A stretch of 64,000 bases of DNA from Triticum aestivum (taxonomy: Eukaryota; Streptophyta; Magnoliopsida; Poales; Poaceae). Under the pieces are notes generated by a model. The model was not told the origin of the DNA, searched no databases, and saw nothing but the letters and a program-made list of their open reading frames with translations. How positions within the stretch are numbered: position 1 is the first letter of the stretch; each line of letters opens with the position of its first letter. The stretch covers positions 703,339,622 through 703,403,621 of the forward strand of contig NC_057810.1 in assembly GCF_018294505.1 (NCBI RefSeq), written 5' to 3'. Both the position numbers and the translations under genes were made by a program. Positions 54,761-64,000 of the stretch are shown here, piece by piece.

Positions 54761-55721
54761 CTTACATCCCAATGGTTTGCGACCATAGGGACGCTTACTG
54801 ATCTCCCATGTCCCGTTAGCCATGATGGAATCCATCTCGCTACGGACCACATAATTCCAGTAGCCAGCTTCTGGAGAGGCATACGCTTCTGAGATAGAAG
54901 TGGGAGTATCATCCATGAGGTACACGAAGAAATCATCTCCAAAGGTCTTTGCAGTCCTTTGTCTCGTGCCCCTACCAAGGGTTTCCTCGTCATCCTCCTC
55001 AGGATTTTCATCATGTGTTCATTCATAATATTCCATAGGAATGGCAGGTTCAGGAGTCTCTTCAGATTCCTGTCTAGAAGTGCTTTGCATATCTCTCATA
55101 GGAAAAATATCCTCAAGGAATGTAGCATCCTTAGACTCCATAATTGTACCGACCTTCTGGTCAGGTACCTCAGATTTCACTACTAGAAATCTATAGCCAA
55201 CGCTGTTCTTAGCATAGCCCAAATTAACGCTGTCCACAGTCTTGGGTCCAAGCTTACGCTTTTTGGGGATTGACACGCTAACTTTCGCCAAACAGCCCCA
55301 AGTACGCAAGTACGAGAGTGTTGTCCTTCTCTTTTCCCATTTCTCATAGGGAGTGATCTCATTATCCTTTGTCGGAACTTTATTCAGGACATGACATGTC
55401 GTCAATATAGCCTGCACCTGTATCCACCCACCAACCGGTAGGCTGAAACACTGAAAAAACATTAAATAAATTACCGTACCTAGATGCACCATTCTCATTG
55501 TTGCCCACAATCATGTTGACAGATTTGGAGTCCTGTCCTGACTTCTTATACTTGTTTGGGCACTTGTTCTCCCAATGTTCAGCCGAACCACAAGTAAAGC
55601 ATCCCTCATCCTTCTTGTTCTTCTTGAAGGTCTTCTTACCCTTCTTCTTGAAGTCGTTATTCTGTTGGACACCGTTCATTCCCTTGAACTTGTGGGAGTT
55701 GAAGTTCCTCTGGTTCACCAT
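54761..55721 (-). pseudogene. Copia C gag 3' end joined to integrase tail
   Basis: From 55,721 the zinc-knuckle part reads CFTCGSAEHWENKC and then WWVDTGAG joined directly to YIDDMSCPE and a stop. That is, the protease is cut at its active-site loop and joined to sequence from the end of integrase in another frame. Downstream (55,375-55,019) the integrase tail continues in its own frame (HVLNKVPTKDNEITPYEKW). The join lies where a GT...AG intron would be removed in copies A and B. Confidence 0.82.
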
Positions 55722-56669
55722 GTTGGCAACAGAAGTCCCTTCAGCCCCTTTTCCGTGTTAGTCCTTTGCCCTCGAATTCTGTTCAACACTCAGATGGCCA
55801 ATGACATCCTCCACAGAGAATTCATGCCTCTGATGTTTCAGAGTGGTGGCAAAATTCCTCCAGGAATTGGGGAGCTTAGCGATTATGCAGCCCGCGACAA
55901 AGTTGCCTGGTAACTCGCACTTCAGAAGCTCAAGCTCCTTAACAATGCATATTATCTCATGAGCCTACTCAAGTACAGGATGATACTCAACCATCTTGTA
56001 ATTGTGGAACTGCTCTATAATATACATCTCGCTCCCTGCATCGGTGGCCCCGAACTTAGATTCGAGCGCCTCCCACAAGTCCTTGGCGACATGCACATGT
56101 AAATATGCGTCGACCAGTTTATCTCCGATCACGCTAAGAACTGCTCCGAGAAACACAGTGGTTGCTTCCCTGAACACCTTCTCCTGTTCATGAGCAATCG
56201 TTCCCGTGGACACACCGGTGACCCAGAACACGTTCATAGCCATGAGCCATAAAGTGGTCTTTGTCTGCCAACGCTTAAAATAGGTACCGGTAAACTTATC
56301 CGGTTTCAGTGCTGCGGCAAAGCCACTTGCCGAAAAATTCCTACACATAATAGGTTTTTGGATTGCAAAGAAAACAGGCAATTTTTCGACTAATTTAATC
56401 CATAAGTAGATAACTAGCATGGCATTGACAGAACTAGCAACATGCTGGTACTGATCTAAACAAGCACGTACTACGCAAATAGTAGACAAATCTACACATG
56501 ATGCTAGCACTGCTAATACAGAAATTATCAGGAGAGGGATAAATGTGGTATACCCTCCAGTAGGCCATGCAGAAGCCGCCGCCGCGGTGGCAGCAGCAGA
56601 AGCATCCTCGGCAGCCTTCTTGTCCGCCTTGGTCTTCTCGGCGGCGGCGCGTTTGGCATCGCTGGACAT
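55722..56669 (-). pseudogene. Copia C gag, broken
   Basis: ATG at 56,669 (MSSDAKRAAAEK). The gag core is open through EQFHNYKMVEYHPVLE; the codon that is TAA in A and B is TAC here. A TAG then replaces the Gln in the next codon (near 55,963), and a further stop follows near 55,760. The 213-nt cassette is present. Confidence 0.78.
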
Positions 56670-58271
56670 GGTGATGACGGAGACGACGCGGACATAGAGG
56701 AAGTAGTGGATCAGAGGCAAGCAGTCGCGTAGTCGCTTCCCAAAAACCTATTCGTCTCTCTCCCGTACAGGAACCAGAGAGATGGAGTTTCGGAGACCTG
56801 CTCTCCCATCGACCGTGTACGCGGCGGATGGGATGGAGTCACCGGCGGCAACAGCAGCAAAGGAACGAAGGTGGGCGGTTTGCGTGGAGCAGATGTGATC
56901 TGATCGTGGCGGCTAGGGTTAGGGGACACAACACACTTATTGATAGAGGCAACGGTGTCCCGTCTTTCGATGAGATGATGGATTTCGCTTTGGTGGAAGT
57001 CGACTTTGATGATCCGACTACGAACGTGCGAGGACATCGCGCCTTAGCAATCGCTAAACCAACTCCGAGAGGTTATTGACCACGCCGGAGCACGATCAAC
57101 CTGACCACGAGGGTCTGTTTCCTGCGAGCAAACGAAGAACAAGCAAGAAATTGAGATTGCAATCTGGATATTGCGAATATAAGATGAAAGCTTTATTGAT
57201 CAAGGTGGGGTTCTATGACGCCTTTGTCTGGTCGTTGAACACAAACAAAGTACGCGAAGTTGCAGCTATGGCGAACTTTAATCTAAACAAAACCCAAAGT
57301 CTAAATGGTGCCCTAAGGGCTGTATATATGGAGGAAGAGAGGGGGAATTTCGTGGCCCTTGGTGGAGGGGTCCGAAATCAACCCTATCTCTTGTTTCCCC
57401 ATACATACGGACTCTAAAAATAGCCTATACTAATGTATTTCGAAATTACATGGGCCTGGCCCAATAAAAAGGTGACGCAGCACCTATAATAGCCTCCGGA
57501 CGAAATTTATGAAGTGGCATCTTGTATATTTCGTCCAAGGCTTCATGCACTCGTTATGGTGGCTTCAAAGACCTGAAATCATCACTCGTAACTCCGTTCT
57601 TGTTCCCCTTGCGCATGCCATCATCTCCATGCTTTCTCTTGCTCCAATGTTCATCCTTCTCCAAGCTAGGCCCTTCATTTGTAAGAAAAACAATGTATCC
57701 AATTTAGGCAGCATCATATTCTCATGAACATTATTACCAAGAAACAAAAGTACCTGGTAATTTAGTTGGCGTGCGCGAGCTCTAGTAATTGGTCCAGTAT
57801 GTATAGCAGCAGGGGCTGTGGGTGTAACAATGGTATTGATGTCCTCATCACTTATATAGACGCAGCCGCGTGGAGAGACGTGGGCTTGACCCACGTCCTA
57901 GTCCATGACAGCCCACGATCCGACGTCTCAGATCGTGGCCCTGCTGTCAGAACCTCTCCGTTAGTGACTGGCAAAAATAAGCGCATAGGTGTGAGCTCGG
58001 CTCGGCTCATTCCCGCAACCCGCGATGCGTCGTGACAAGGCGAGGCGAGGCATGGCGAGGCGGGCGGCGGAGGAGGAGCACGTGAGGGCCTCTTCTCTTC
58101 TCAAGCTCCAATAGCATGTAGAAGAGCCACCCTTATAAACCACTCCAACTTTCCTTCCACTAGCATGGTGGGACTAAACTTCCCACCACCTTGTCATGCC
58201 ACCTACATGGGCCCTTAGAGATTAAATCTGAAATTGTCATATGGGCTCTAGGCCCATCTCACATTTCAACA
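56670..58271 (-). mobile_element. Copia LTR plus leader shared by copies C and D (split by the solo LTR)
   Basis: LTR start at 58,271 with purine tract ggttggggat. Sequence runs to 57,851, is interrupted by the solo LTR, and resumes 56,940-56,670. The insertion falls in the TATA-box region (ctatataag at about 57,854). Confidence 0.7.
56941..57850 (-). mobile_element. Solo LTR (gypsy-type) inserted in Copia C leader, 910 bp
   Basis: Read on the minus strand it starts TGATGAGGACATC and ends CCTCTATCA. The 5-bp duplication CTTAT lies on both sides (56936-56940 and 57851-57855), and copy D has an uninterrupted cacttatatagac here. A TATA-like ccatatatacagcc is inside. The first ~250 bases keep an open frame with GPITRARARQLNYQVLLFLGN, like the C-terminal tail of gypsy polyproteins, so coding probably ran into the LTR of the parent element. 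Confidence 0.82.
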
Positions 58272-58815
58272 ATCCCCAACCAAATCTCAGGGGGGCACTT
58301 TGTTCTTTGTTCCAAACGCTGTTTTGATATACTAGTGTTTCAGTGAAGACCTGTTAAGGTTGAGATTCACCTAGATCAAGTAGCTACACTCCTTCACGAC
58401 TGAACAATGGACTATGCCTTGAATTGTCAGTTTGGCGTAAAGAAGTTTCACCACATGTCTTACTAGTACTAGGCTGCCGAAGGCTGACCCCTCGGGTGGA
58501 GCATATAAGTCACACTCCTGGTCTATTCATGAGCTTACTAGAGATCACCCCAATCTCATAGACTGTGACTAGCAGTCGGGCTCACATACGTGTGTTCCTC
58601 CAAAGATCGCTCTGTAGGATAGCATCTTGCTAATATATATAAGACTTGGAACACATTAAGACAGTAGTCATCCTTCCATACAGTTTTCGAGAGTATTGCA
58701 TCTCCAACGGAGTGGGTTAGTAAAGTTACTCTCCTCAGTTCACCACTGGCTTGTTTTCCCAGGTCCTACTTCACGGGATCTCCAATCACATAGGTTGGGT
58801 TACCACCATGGAAAC

Positions 58816-60690
58816 TCATGTGGGTCTCATACCCTTCTCCCTCGATGCACTATCTATCACTACACGCGATAGCCCTTTCGTAAAGGGATCTGCCAGATTC
58901 TTAGCCATATGGACATAGTCCGACGCTATCACCCCGGAGTTTCTTAATTTTCTGACAGCTTTTAATCTCATTCTTATGTGTTTGTTGGACTTCATGTTGT
59001 CCTTTGAACTCTTCACCTTGGTGACGACAGTTCGATTATCACAGTTCATAAGGATAGCTGGAACCAGTTTATCAACCAATGGCAAGTCCATCAAAAGATC
59101 TCGAAGCCATCCTGCTTCAACACAAGAAGTGTCTAATGCTGTTAATTCTGCTTCCATTGTCGATCTCGTTAAGATCGTTTGTTTGCAAGACTTCCAGGAA
59201 ACAGCGCGACCTCCAAGAGTAAACATATACCCAGTTGTGGCCTTCATCTCATCAGCATCAGAGATCCAATTCGCATCGCTATACCCTTCAAGTACCGACG
59301 GGTCTCCGGTATAGTGAAGTCCATAGTTCATAGTACCTTTCAGATAGCGCATAACTCTTTCAACAGCATGCCAATGTACATCACCCGGTTTGGAAACAAA
59401 CCGGCTCAGTTTGCTCACAGCAAACGCGATGCCAAGCCTCGTTGTGCTCGCTAGGTACATCAGTCAACCAATGATTTGAGAGTATCTCAATTGATCTTTA
59501 GCCATGCCTTTGGACTTTCGAATCAACACGCTAGGATCATATGGTGTTTGAGATGGTGTGCAGTCCGAATATCCAAAATGTCTCAACACCTTCTCAACAT
59601 AATGGGGTTGCAGAAGTGTGATCCCACCCTCATTATCTCTCAGTAGCTTGATGTTCAAGATAACATCAGCCACACCAAGGTCTTTCATCTCAAAGTTCTG
59701 AGATAGAAACGATTTGACCTCCTTTATGACTTTGAGGTTTGTTCCGAATATCAGTATGTTATCAACATACAAGCACAGTATAACTCCTTCGCCCCCACCA
59801 TGGCGATAGTATACACATTTGTCAGCCTCATTAACAACGAAACCAACAGATGTTAGAGTTGTATTGAACTTATCATGCCATTGCTTAGGTGCTTGCTTCA
59901 GGCCTTATAAAGATTTCAGCAACTTACACACCTTTCTTTCCTGACCATCTATCACAAAGCCATCTGGCTGTTGCATTTAGATTTCCTCATTTAGCTCTCC
60001 ATTCAGAAAAGCCGTCTTAACATCCATTTGATGGACGAGAAGACCATGTGAGGCCGCCAACGAGAGTAATACTTGAGTGGTGGTCAGTCTAGCCATAGGT
60101 GAATAAGTATCAAAAAAATCTTTCTCTTCTTTCTGGTCATAGCCCTTGGCCACAAGCCTAGCCTTGTACTTTTCAATCGTACCATCGGGCCTAAGCTTTT
60201 TATTGAACACCCACTTACATCCCAATGGTTTGCAACCATAGGGACGCTCAGTGATCTCCCATGTCCCGTTAGCCATGATGGAATCCATCTCGCTACGGAC
60301 CGCATCCTTCCAGTAGTCAGCTTCTGGAGAGGCATACGCTTCTGAGATAGAAGTGGGAGTATCATCCACGAGGTACACAAAGAAATCATCACCAAAGGTC
60401 TTTGCAGTCCTTTGGCTCTTGCCCCTACCAAGGGTTTCCTCGTCATCCTCCTCAGGATTTTCATCATGTGTTCGTTCATAATATTCCATAGGACTGGCAG
60501 GTTTAGGAGTCTCCTCAGATTCCTGTCTAGAAGTGCTTTGCATATCTCTCATAGGAAAAATATCCTCAAAGAATGTAGCATCCTTAGACTCCATAATTGT
60601 ACCGACCTTCTGGTCAGGTACCTCAGATTTCACTACTAGGAATCTATAGCCAACACTGTTCTTAGCGTAGCCCAAATTAACATAGTCCAC
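58816..60690 (-). pseudogene. Copia D reverse transcriptase/RNase H, broken
   Basis: This copy alone keeps Trp in KWVF (cca at 60211-60213), so the frame is open from 60,690 through HQMDVKTAFLNGELNEEI. There TAC has become TAA (59977-59979). Another TAA (LYGL to L-stop-GL, near 59,906) follows, and the frame is again broken between 59,464 and 59,460. The catalytic YVDD is YVDN (about 59,753-59,764), which should abolish polymerase activity. The RNase H part 59,460-58,816 is open to the end MRPT. Confidence 0.82.
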
Positions 60691-60832
60691 GGTCTTGGGT
60701 CAAAGCTTATGCTTTTTGGGGATCGGCACGTTAACTTTCGCCAAACAGCCCCAAGTACGCAAGTACGAGAGTGTTGTCCTTCTCTTTGCCCATTTCTCAT
60801 AGGGAGTGATCTCATTATCCTTTGTTGGAACT

Positions 60833-62122
60833 TTATTCAGGACATGACATGCCGTCAATATAGCCTGCACCTGTATCCACCCACCAATCGGTAGGCTGAA
60901 ACACTGAAAAAACAGTAAATAAATTACCGTACCCAGATGCACCATTCTCATTGTTGCCCACAATCATGTTGACAGATTTGGAGTCCTGTCCTGACTTCTT
61001 AAACTTGTTTGGGCATTTGTTGGCCCAATGTTCAGCCAAACCACAAGTAAAGCAGCCCTCATCCTTCTTGTTATTCTTGAAGGTCTTCTTACCCTTCTTC
61101 TTGAAGCCGGTATTCTGTTGGACACCATTCTTTCCCTTGAACTTGTGGGAGTTGAAGTTCCTCTGGTTCACTATGTTGGCAACAGAAGTCCCTTTGGCCC
61201 CTTTTCCGTGCGAGTCCTTTGCCCTCGAATTCTGCTCAACACTCAGATGGCCAATGACATCCTCCACAGAGAATTCACGCCTCTGATGTTTCAGAGTGGT
61301 GGAAAAGTTCCTCCAGGAACTGGGGAGCTTAGCGATTATGCAGCCCGCGACAAACTTGCCCGGTAACTCGCACTTCAGAAGCTCAAGCTCCTTAACAATG
61401 CATATTATCTCATGAGCCTGCTCCAGTACAGGACGGTTCTCAACCATCTTGTAATCGTGGAACTGCTCTATAATATACATCTCGCTCCCTGCATCAGCGG
61501 CCCCAAACTTAGATTCTAGCGCCTCCCACAAGTCCTTGGCAACATGCACATGTAAATATGCGTCAACCAGTTTATCTCCGACCACGCTAAGAACTGCTCC
61601 GAGAAACACAGTGGTTGCCTCCCTGAACGCCTTCTCCTGTTCAGGAGCAATCGTTCTCGTGGACACACCGGTGACCCAGAACACGTTCATAGCCGTGAGC
61701 CATAAAGTGGTCTTTGTCTGCCAACGCTTAAAATAGGTACCGGTAAACTTATCCGGTTTCAGTGCTACGGCAAAGCCACTTGCCGAAAAATTCCTACACA
61801 TAATAGGTTTTTGGATTGCTAAGAAAACATGCAATTTTTCGACTAATTTAATCCATAAGTAGATAACTAGCATGGCATTGACAGAACTAACAACATGCTG
61901 GTACTGATCTAAACAAGCACGTACTACACAAATAGTAGACAAATCTACACATGATGCTAGCACTGCTAATACAGAAATTATCAGGAGAGGGATAAACGCG
62001 GTATACCCTCTAGTAGGCCATGCAGAAGCCGCCGCCGAGGTGGCAGCAGCAGAAGCGTCCTCGGCAGCCTTCTTGTCGGCCTCGGTCTTCTCGGCAACGG
62101 CGCGTTCGGCATCGCTAGACAT
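60833..62122 (-). CDS. gag: Copia D gag, intact 429-codon frame ending in a truncated protease
   Basis: ATG at 62,122 (MSSDAERAVAEK). A 71-codon stretch (213 nt with GT...AG borders) lies after residue ~38. It is hydrophobic and unlike gag, so it may be an unspliced intron; without it Gag would be about 358 residues. Then a UBN2-type gag core (FTGTYFKRWQTKTTLWLTAMN, FREATTVFLGAVLSV, LWEALESKFGAADAG), LELLKCELPGKFVAG, a basic linker and the zinc knuckle CFTCGLAEHWANKC. It ends WWVDTGAG-YIDGMSCPE: the protease stops at its active-site loop and reads eight or nine foreign residues before TGA, because the protease/integrase segment is missing. It is the only unbroken gag in the array. It would assemble particles and package RNA, but without protease. 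Confidence 0.82.
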   Translation of the reverse strand: MSSDAERAVAEKTEADKKAAEDASAAATSAAASAWPTRGYTAFIPLLIISVLAVLASCVDLSTICVVRACLDQYQHVVSSVNAMLVIYLWIKLVEKLHVFLAIQKPIMCRNFSASGFAVALKPDKFTGTYFKRWQTKTTLWLTAMNVFWVTGVSTRTIAPEQEKAFREATTVFLGAVLSVVGDKLVDAYLHVHVAKDLWEALESKFGAADAGSEMYIIEQFHDYKMVENRPVLEQAHEIICIVKELELLKCELPGKFVAGCIIAKLPSSWRNFSTTLKHQRREFSVEDVIGHLSVEQNSRAKDSHGKGAKGTSVANIVNQRNFNSHKFKGKNGVQQNTGFKKKGKKTFKNNKKDEGCFTCGLAEHWANKCPNKFKKSGQDSKSVNMIVGNNENGASGYGNLFTVFSVFQPTDWWVDTGAGYIDGMSCPE

Positions 62123-62588
62123 GGTGATGACGGAGACGACGCAGACATAGAGGAAGTAGTGGATCGGAGGCGAGCAGTCGCGTAGTCGCTTCCCAAAAAC
62201 CTATTCATCTCTCTCTCGTACATGAACCAGAGAGACGGAGTTTCGGAGACCTGTTCTCCCGTCGACCATGTACGCGGCGGACGGGATGGAGTCACCGGTG
62301 GCAACAGCAGCAAAGTCACCGGTGGAAACAGCAGCAAAGGAATGAAGGTGGGCGGTTCGCGTGGAGCAGATGTGATTTGATCGTGGCAGCTAGGGTTAGG
62401 GGACACAACACACTTATATAGACACAGCCGCGTGGAGAGACATGGGCTTGACCCGCGTCCGAGTCCGTGACTGCCCACGATCCGACGTCTCAGATCGTGG
62501 CCCTGCTGTCAGAACCTCTCCGTTAGTGACTGGCAAAAATAACCGTATAGGTGTGAGCTCGGCTCGGCTCATTCCCACAACCCGCGAC
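62123..62588 (-). mobile_element. Copia D leader and remnant of 5' LTR
   Basis: Leader with TATA (about 62,412-62,420) as in other copies; it also has a small internal duplication (gtcaccggtggcaacagcag then gtcaccggtggaaacagcag near 62,295-62,340). LTR sequence is cut at 62,588. Confidence 0.7.
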
Positions 62589-64000
62589 TGAAAGGACCAC
62601 GATGTCGCCTAGAGGGGGGGTGAATAGGCGTTTTAAAATCTTATACGGATTTGGCTATATCCTAATGCGGAAATAAACTAAGAGGATACTTTTCAAGCAC
62701 AAATCCTAAATATACCAGGCTAACTAAGTGCACCAACAACTTAGGATAAACAAGATGAGAACAACGAGGATATGAGTAAGCACAAGTAAGTTACACAAAC
62801 TTACTCAATGTATATCACAAGATATATAAATGAATAATACGCACAACCACAAGTAAGCAATACAGGCTTACACAAGTTATGTCACAAGATATGGAAATGA
62901 ATGTTACAAGCTAGCAATTCACACTAAGCACACGATAGAACAATAGTAGCAAGTATGAATTGCGGACTATAAAGTGTTGGCCTAGATAATCTCTACGATA
63001 TGGTAACCAACACAATATAATGAGGACAACAAGATATAGTGAATGCAAGGTCAAGAGACCAAAGTAAACCACAAGTAGTGGCTAGGGTTAGAATTAACCG
63101 AAGACACGGAGACGAGGATGTATCCCGATGTTCACTTCCTTGGAGGGAAGCTAGTCACCGTTAGAGAGGTGGATGTTACCACGAAGGCACACCAACGCCA
63201 CGAAGGCTCACCCTATTCTCCTTGAGATATCACCACGAAGGCGATTCTCAACCACTAGTGGTAGACCTTGAGGCGGCCTCCAAACCTTCACAAACTTTCC
63301 GGGGGACAAATCCCAAGTTGATTCCTCACCGGAGCACTCCTACCGCCTAGGAGTCTCCAACCTCCAAGAGTAACAAGATCAAGGGGGAAATGCTCAAGAC
63401 TTGCTCAAATCACGAATTGCTTTGGTCACAAGAGGGAGAGGGAGAGGATCTATCTTTTGATTGGAACAACTCTCAAGAACACTCACTAATCTCTCCGGGA
63501 TCTAAGATTTGGTGTAGGAGAAGTGAGAGGGAGCCACTTGTGTTCTTAGGACGATTTGGGATGAAGTGCTCAACCCTCCCCCGGAGTGGGAGAGGGATAT
63601 TTATAACCCCAAAGAAAATAGAGCCGTTTCCCGCAGTTGTTGACCTGCCCGGATGATCTGGACGTATACCCGGATGATCCGGGCAATGCCCGGATGATCC
63701 GGGAAGGTCAATATACAATGTGGTGAAGTAGATACCCGGATGTCCGGGGACATAGCCGAATGATCCGGGCAATTCCCGGATGATCCGGGTGGGTAACCGG
63801 ATGATCCGGCTAGCGGAATAAGCTTCTGTGATGAATTTTACGAATAACCCGGATGATCCGAGCAAAGCCCGGATGATATGGGAGAGGACCCGGATGATCC
63901 GGCCAAACCAAACTGCTGCAGCCTAGAAACTGAAACAGGCACAACTTTTACATCCGGACTCCGATTTTGATGATCTTGGGCTCGTTTTGAAGCTATGAAA
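62589..64000. mobile_element. Start of another LTR element, runs off the window
   Basis: Begins TGAAAGGACCACGATG and continues with ctagagggggggtgaatagg, a well-known opening of Triticeae LTRs. Phrases gcggcctccaaaccttcaca and ctccaagagtaacaagatc match the style of the LTR at 37,570. It interrupts the Copia D LTR. No gene is seen; the far end and the matching target duplication lie outside the window. Confidence 0.65.
63647..63902. repeat. Array of CCGGATGATCCGG quasi-palindromes
   Basis: Ten copies in about 255 bp, five of them complete CCGGATGATCCGG and the others with one or a few changes (for example ccgaatgatccgg, ccggatgtccgg, ccggatgatatgg). Each perfect copy has 6-bp inverted arms (CCGGAT and ATCCGG) around one G. 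Spacers between copies differ in length and sequence. Confidence 0.85.

Larger units (their letters stand above)
52820..58271 (-). mobile_element. Copia copy C (protease/integrase segment missing; carries a solo LTR)
   Basis: 5,452 bp. Lacks the 941-bp protease/integrase segment (junction 55411/55412) but is lengthened by a 910-bp LTR insertion in its leader. 52,820-53,362 is 3' untranslated. Confidence 0.9.
58272..62588 (-). mobile_element. Copia copy D (protease/integrase segment missing; 5' LTR cut)
   Basis: Fourth copy. It lacks the same 941-bp segment as C (junction 60864/60865). Its 5' LTR stops at cccgcgac (62,588), where a different LTR element begins, whereas other copies continue gcgtcgtgacg. 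58,272-58,815 is 3' untranslated. Confidence 0.88.

Noticed and set aside
63647..63902. CRISPR-like repeat array
   Set aside because: Repeats are 13-bp palindromes with irregular spacers in a plant LTR; there are no cas genes and spacers are not unit-length.

Overview
The window is grass nuclear DNA of Triticeae type (wheat, Aegilops, barley and relatives). It is repeat-packed: two complete CACTA (En/Spm) DNA transposons with 3-bp target-site duplications, nested LTR retrotransposons, and a tandem segmental repeat with an AT-rich arm. Genus-level assignment is inferred from the style of the repeats, not proven. There is no prokaryotic content. No ordinary single-copy host gene is recognised, except a small tandemly repeated gene of unknown function and a captured exon of a receptor kinase.

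Layout. (1) 1-24,490: about 2.2 copies of a ~5.56-kb tandem unit. Each carries a small GC-rich gene followed by a long T-rich, internally repetitive arm. The gene is open only in unit 1 (583-1194); it is frameshifted in unit 2 and has two stops in unit 3. Unit 2 is split by CACTA-1 (7447-18995, TSD TAT). It also contains a gap-bounded contig (20836-21318) identical to unit 1, which looks like an assembly error. (2) CACTA-1 carries a small coiled-coil/membrane ORF, an intact TNP2 transposase, a 142-aa ORF, and a broken seven-exon gene joining a Transposase_24-like region to a Ulp1-like cysteine protease domain. (3) 24,719-36,012: CACTA-2 (TSD CAA), with both genes on the minus strand. Its TNP2 has one nonsense codon, its second gene is Transposase_24/Ulp1-like, and between them lies a captured malectin-like receptor-kinase exon. 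(4) 37,570-42,049: 3' LTR and a broken internal ORF of an unassigned LTR retrotransposon. (5) 42,050-43,090: partial gypsy-style LTR. (6) 43,091-62,588: four head-to-tail Copia copies (A-D, minus strand) sharing single LTRs, with a 910-bp solo LTR inserted in copy C. (7) 62,589-64,000: start of another LTR element carrying an array of CCGGATGATCCGG palindromes.

How the parts work together. In both CACTA elements, perfect palindromes cluster at both ends and again internally, between the two genes. In CACTA-1 they sit just upstream of TATA boxes, which suggests the terminal recognition repeats also mark the promoters. In the Copia array no copy is complete. A and B keep protease/integrase but have a stop in gag. 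C and D lack 941 bp of protease/integrase with junctions exactly at a GT...AG intron, so they look like reverse transcripts of a spliced, Gag-only RNA. D keeps an open gag, while B and C keep open reverse transcriptase/RNase H frames.

Limits: five N runs (13248-13257, 20757-20835, 21319-21328, 30633-31233, 42609-42945); no database search was run; splice sites were read by eye.
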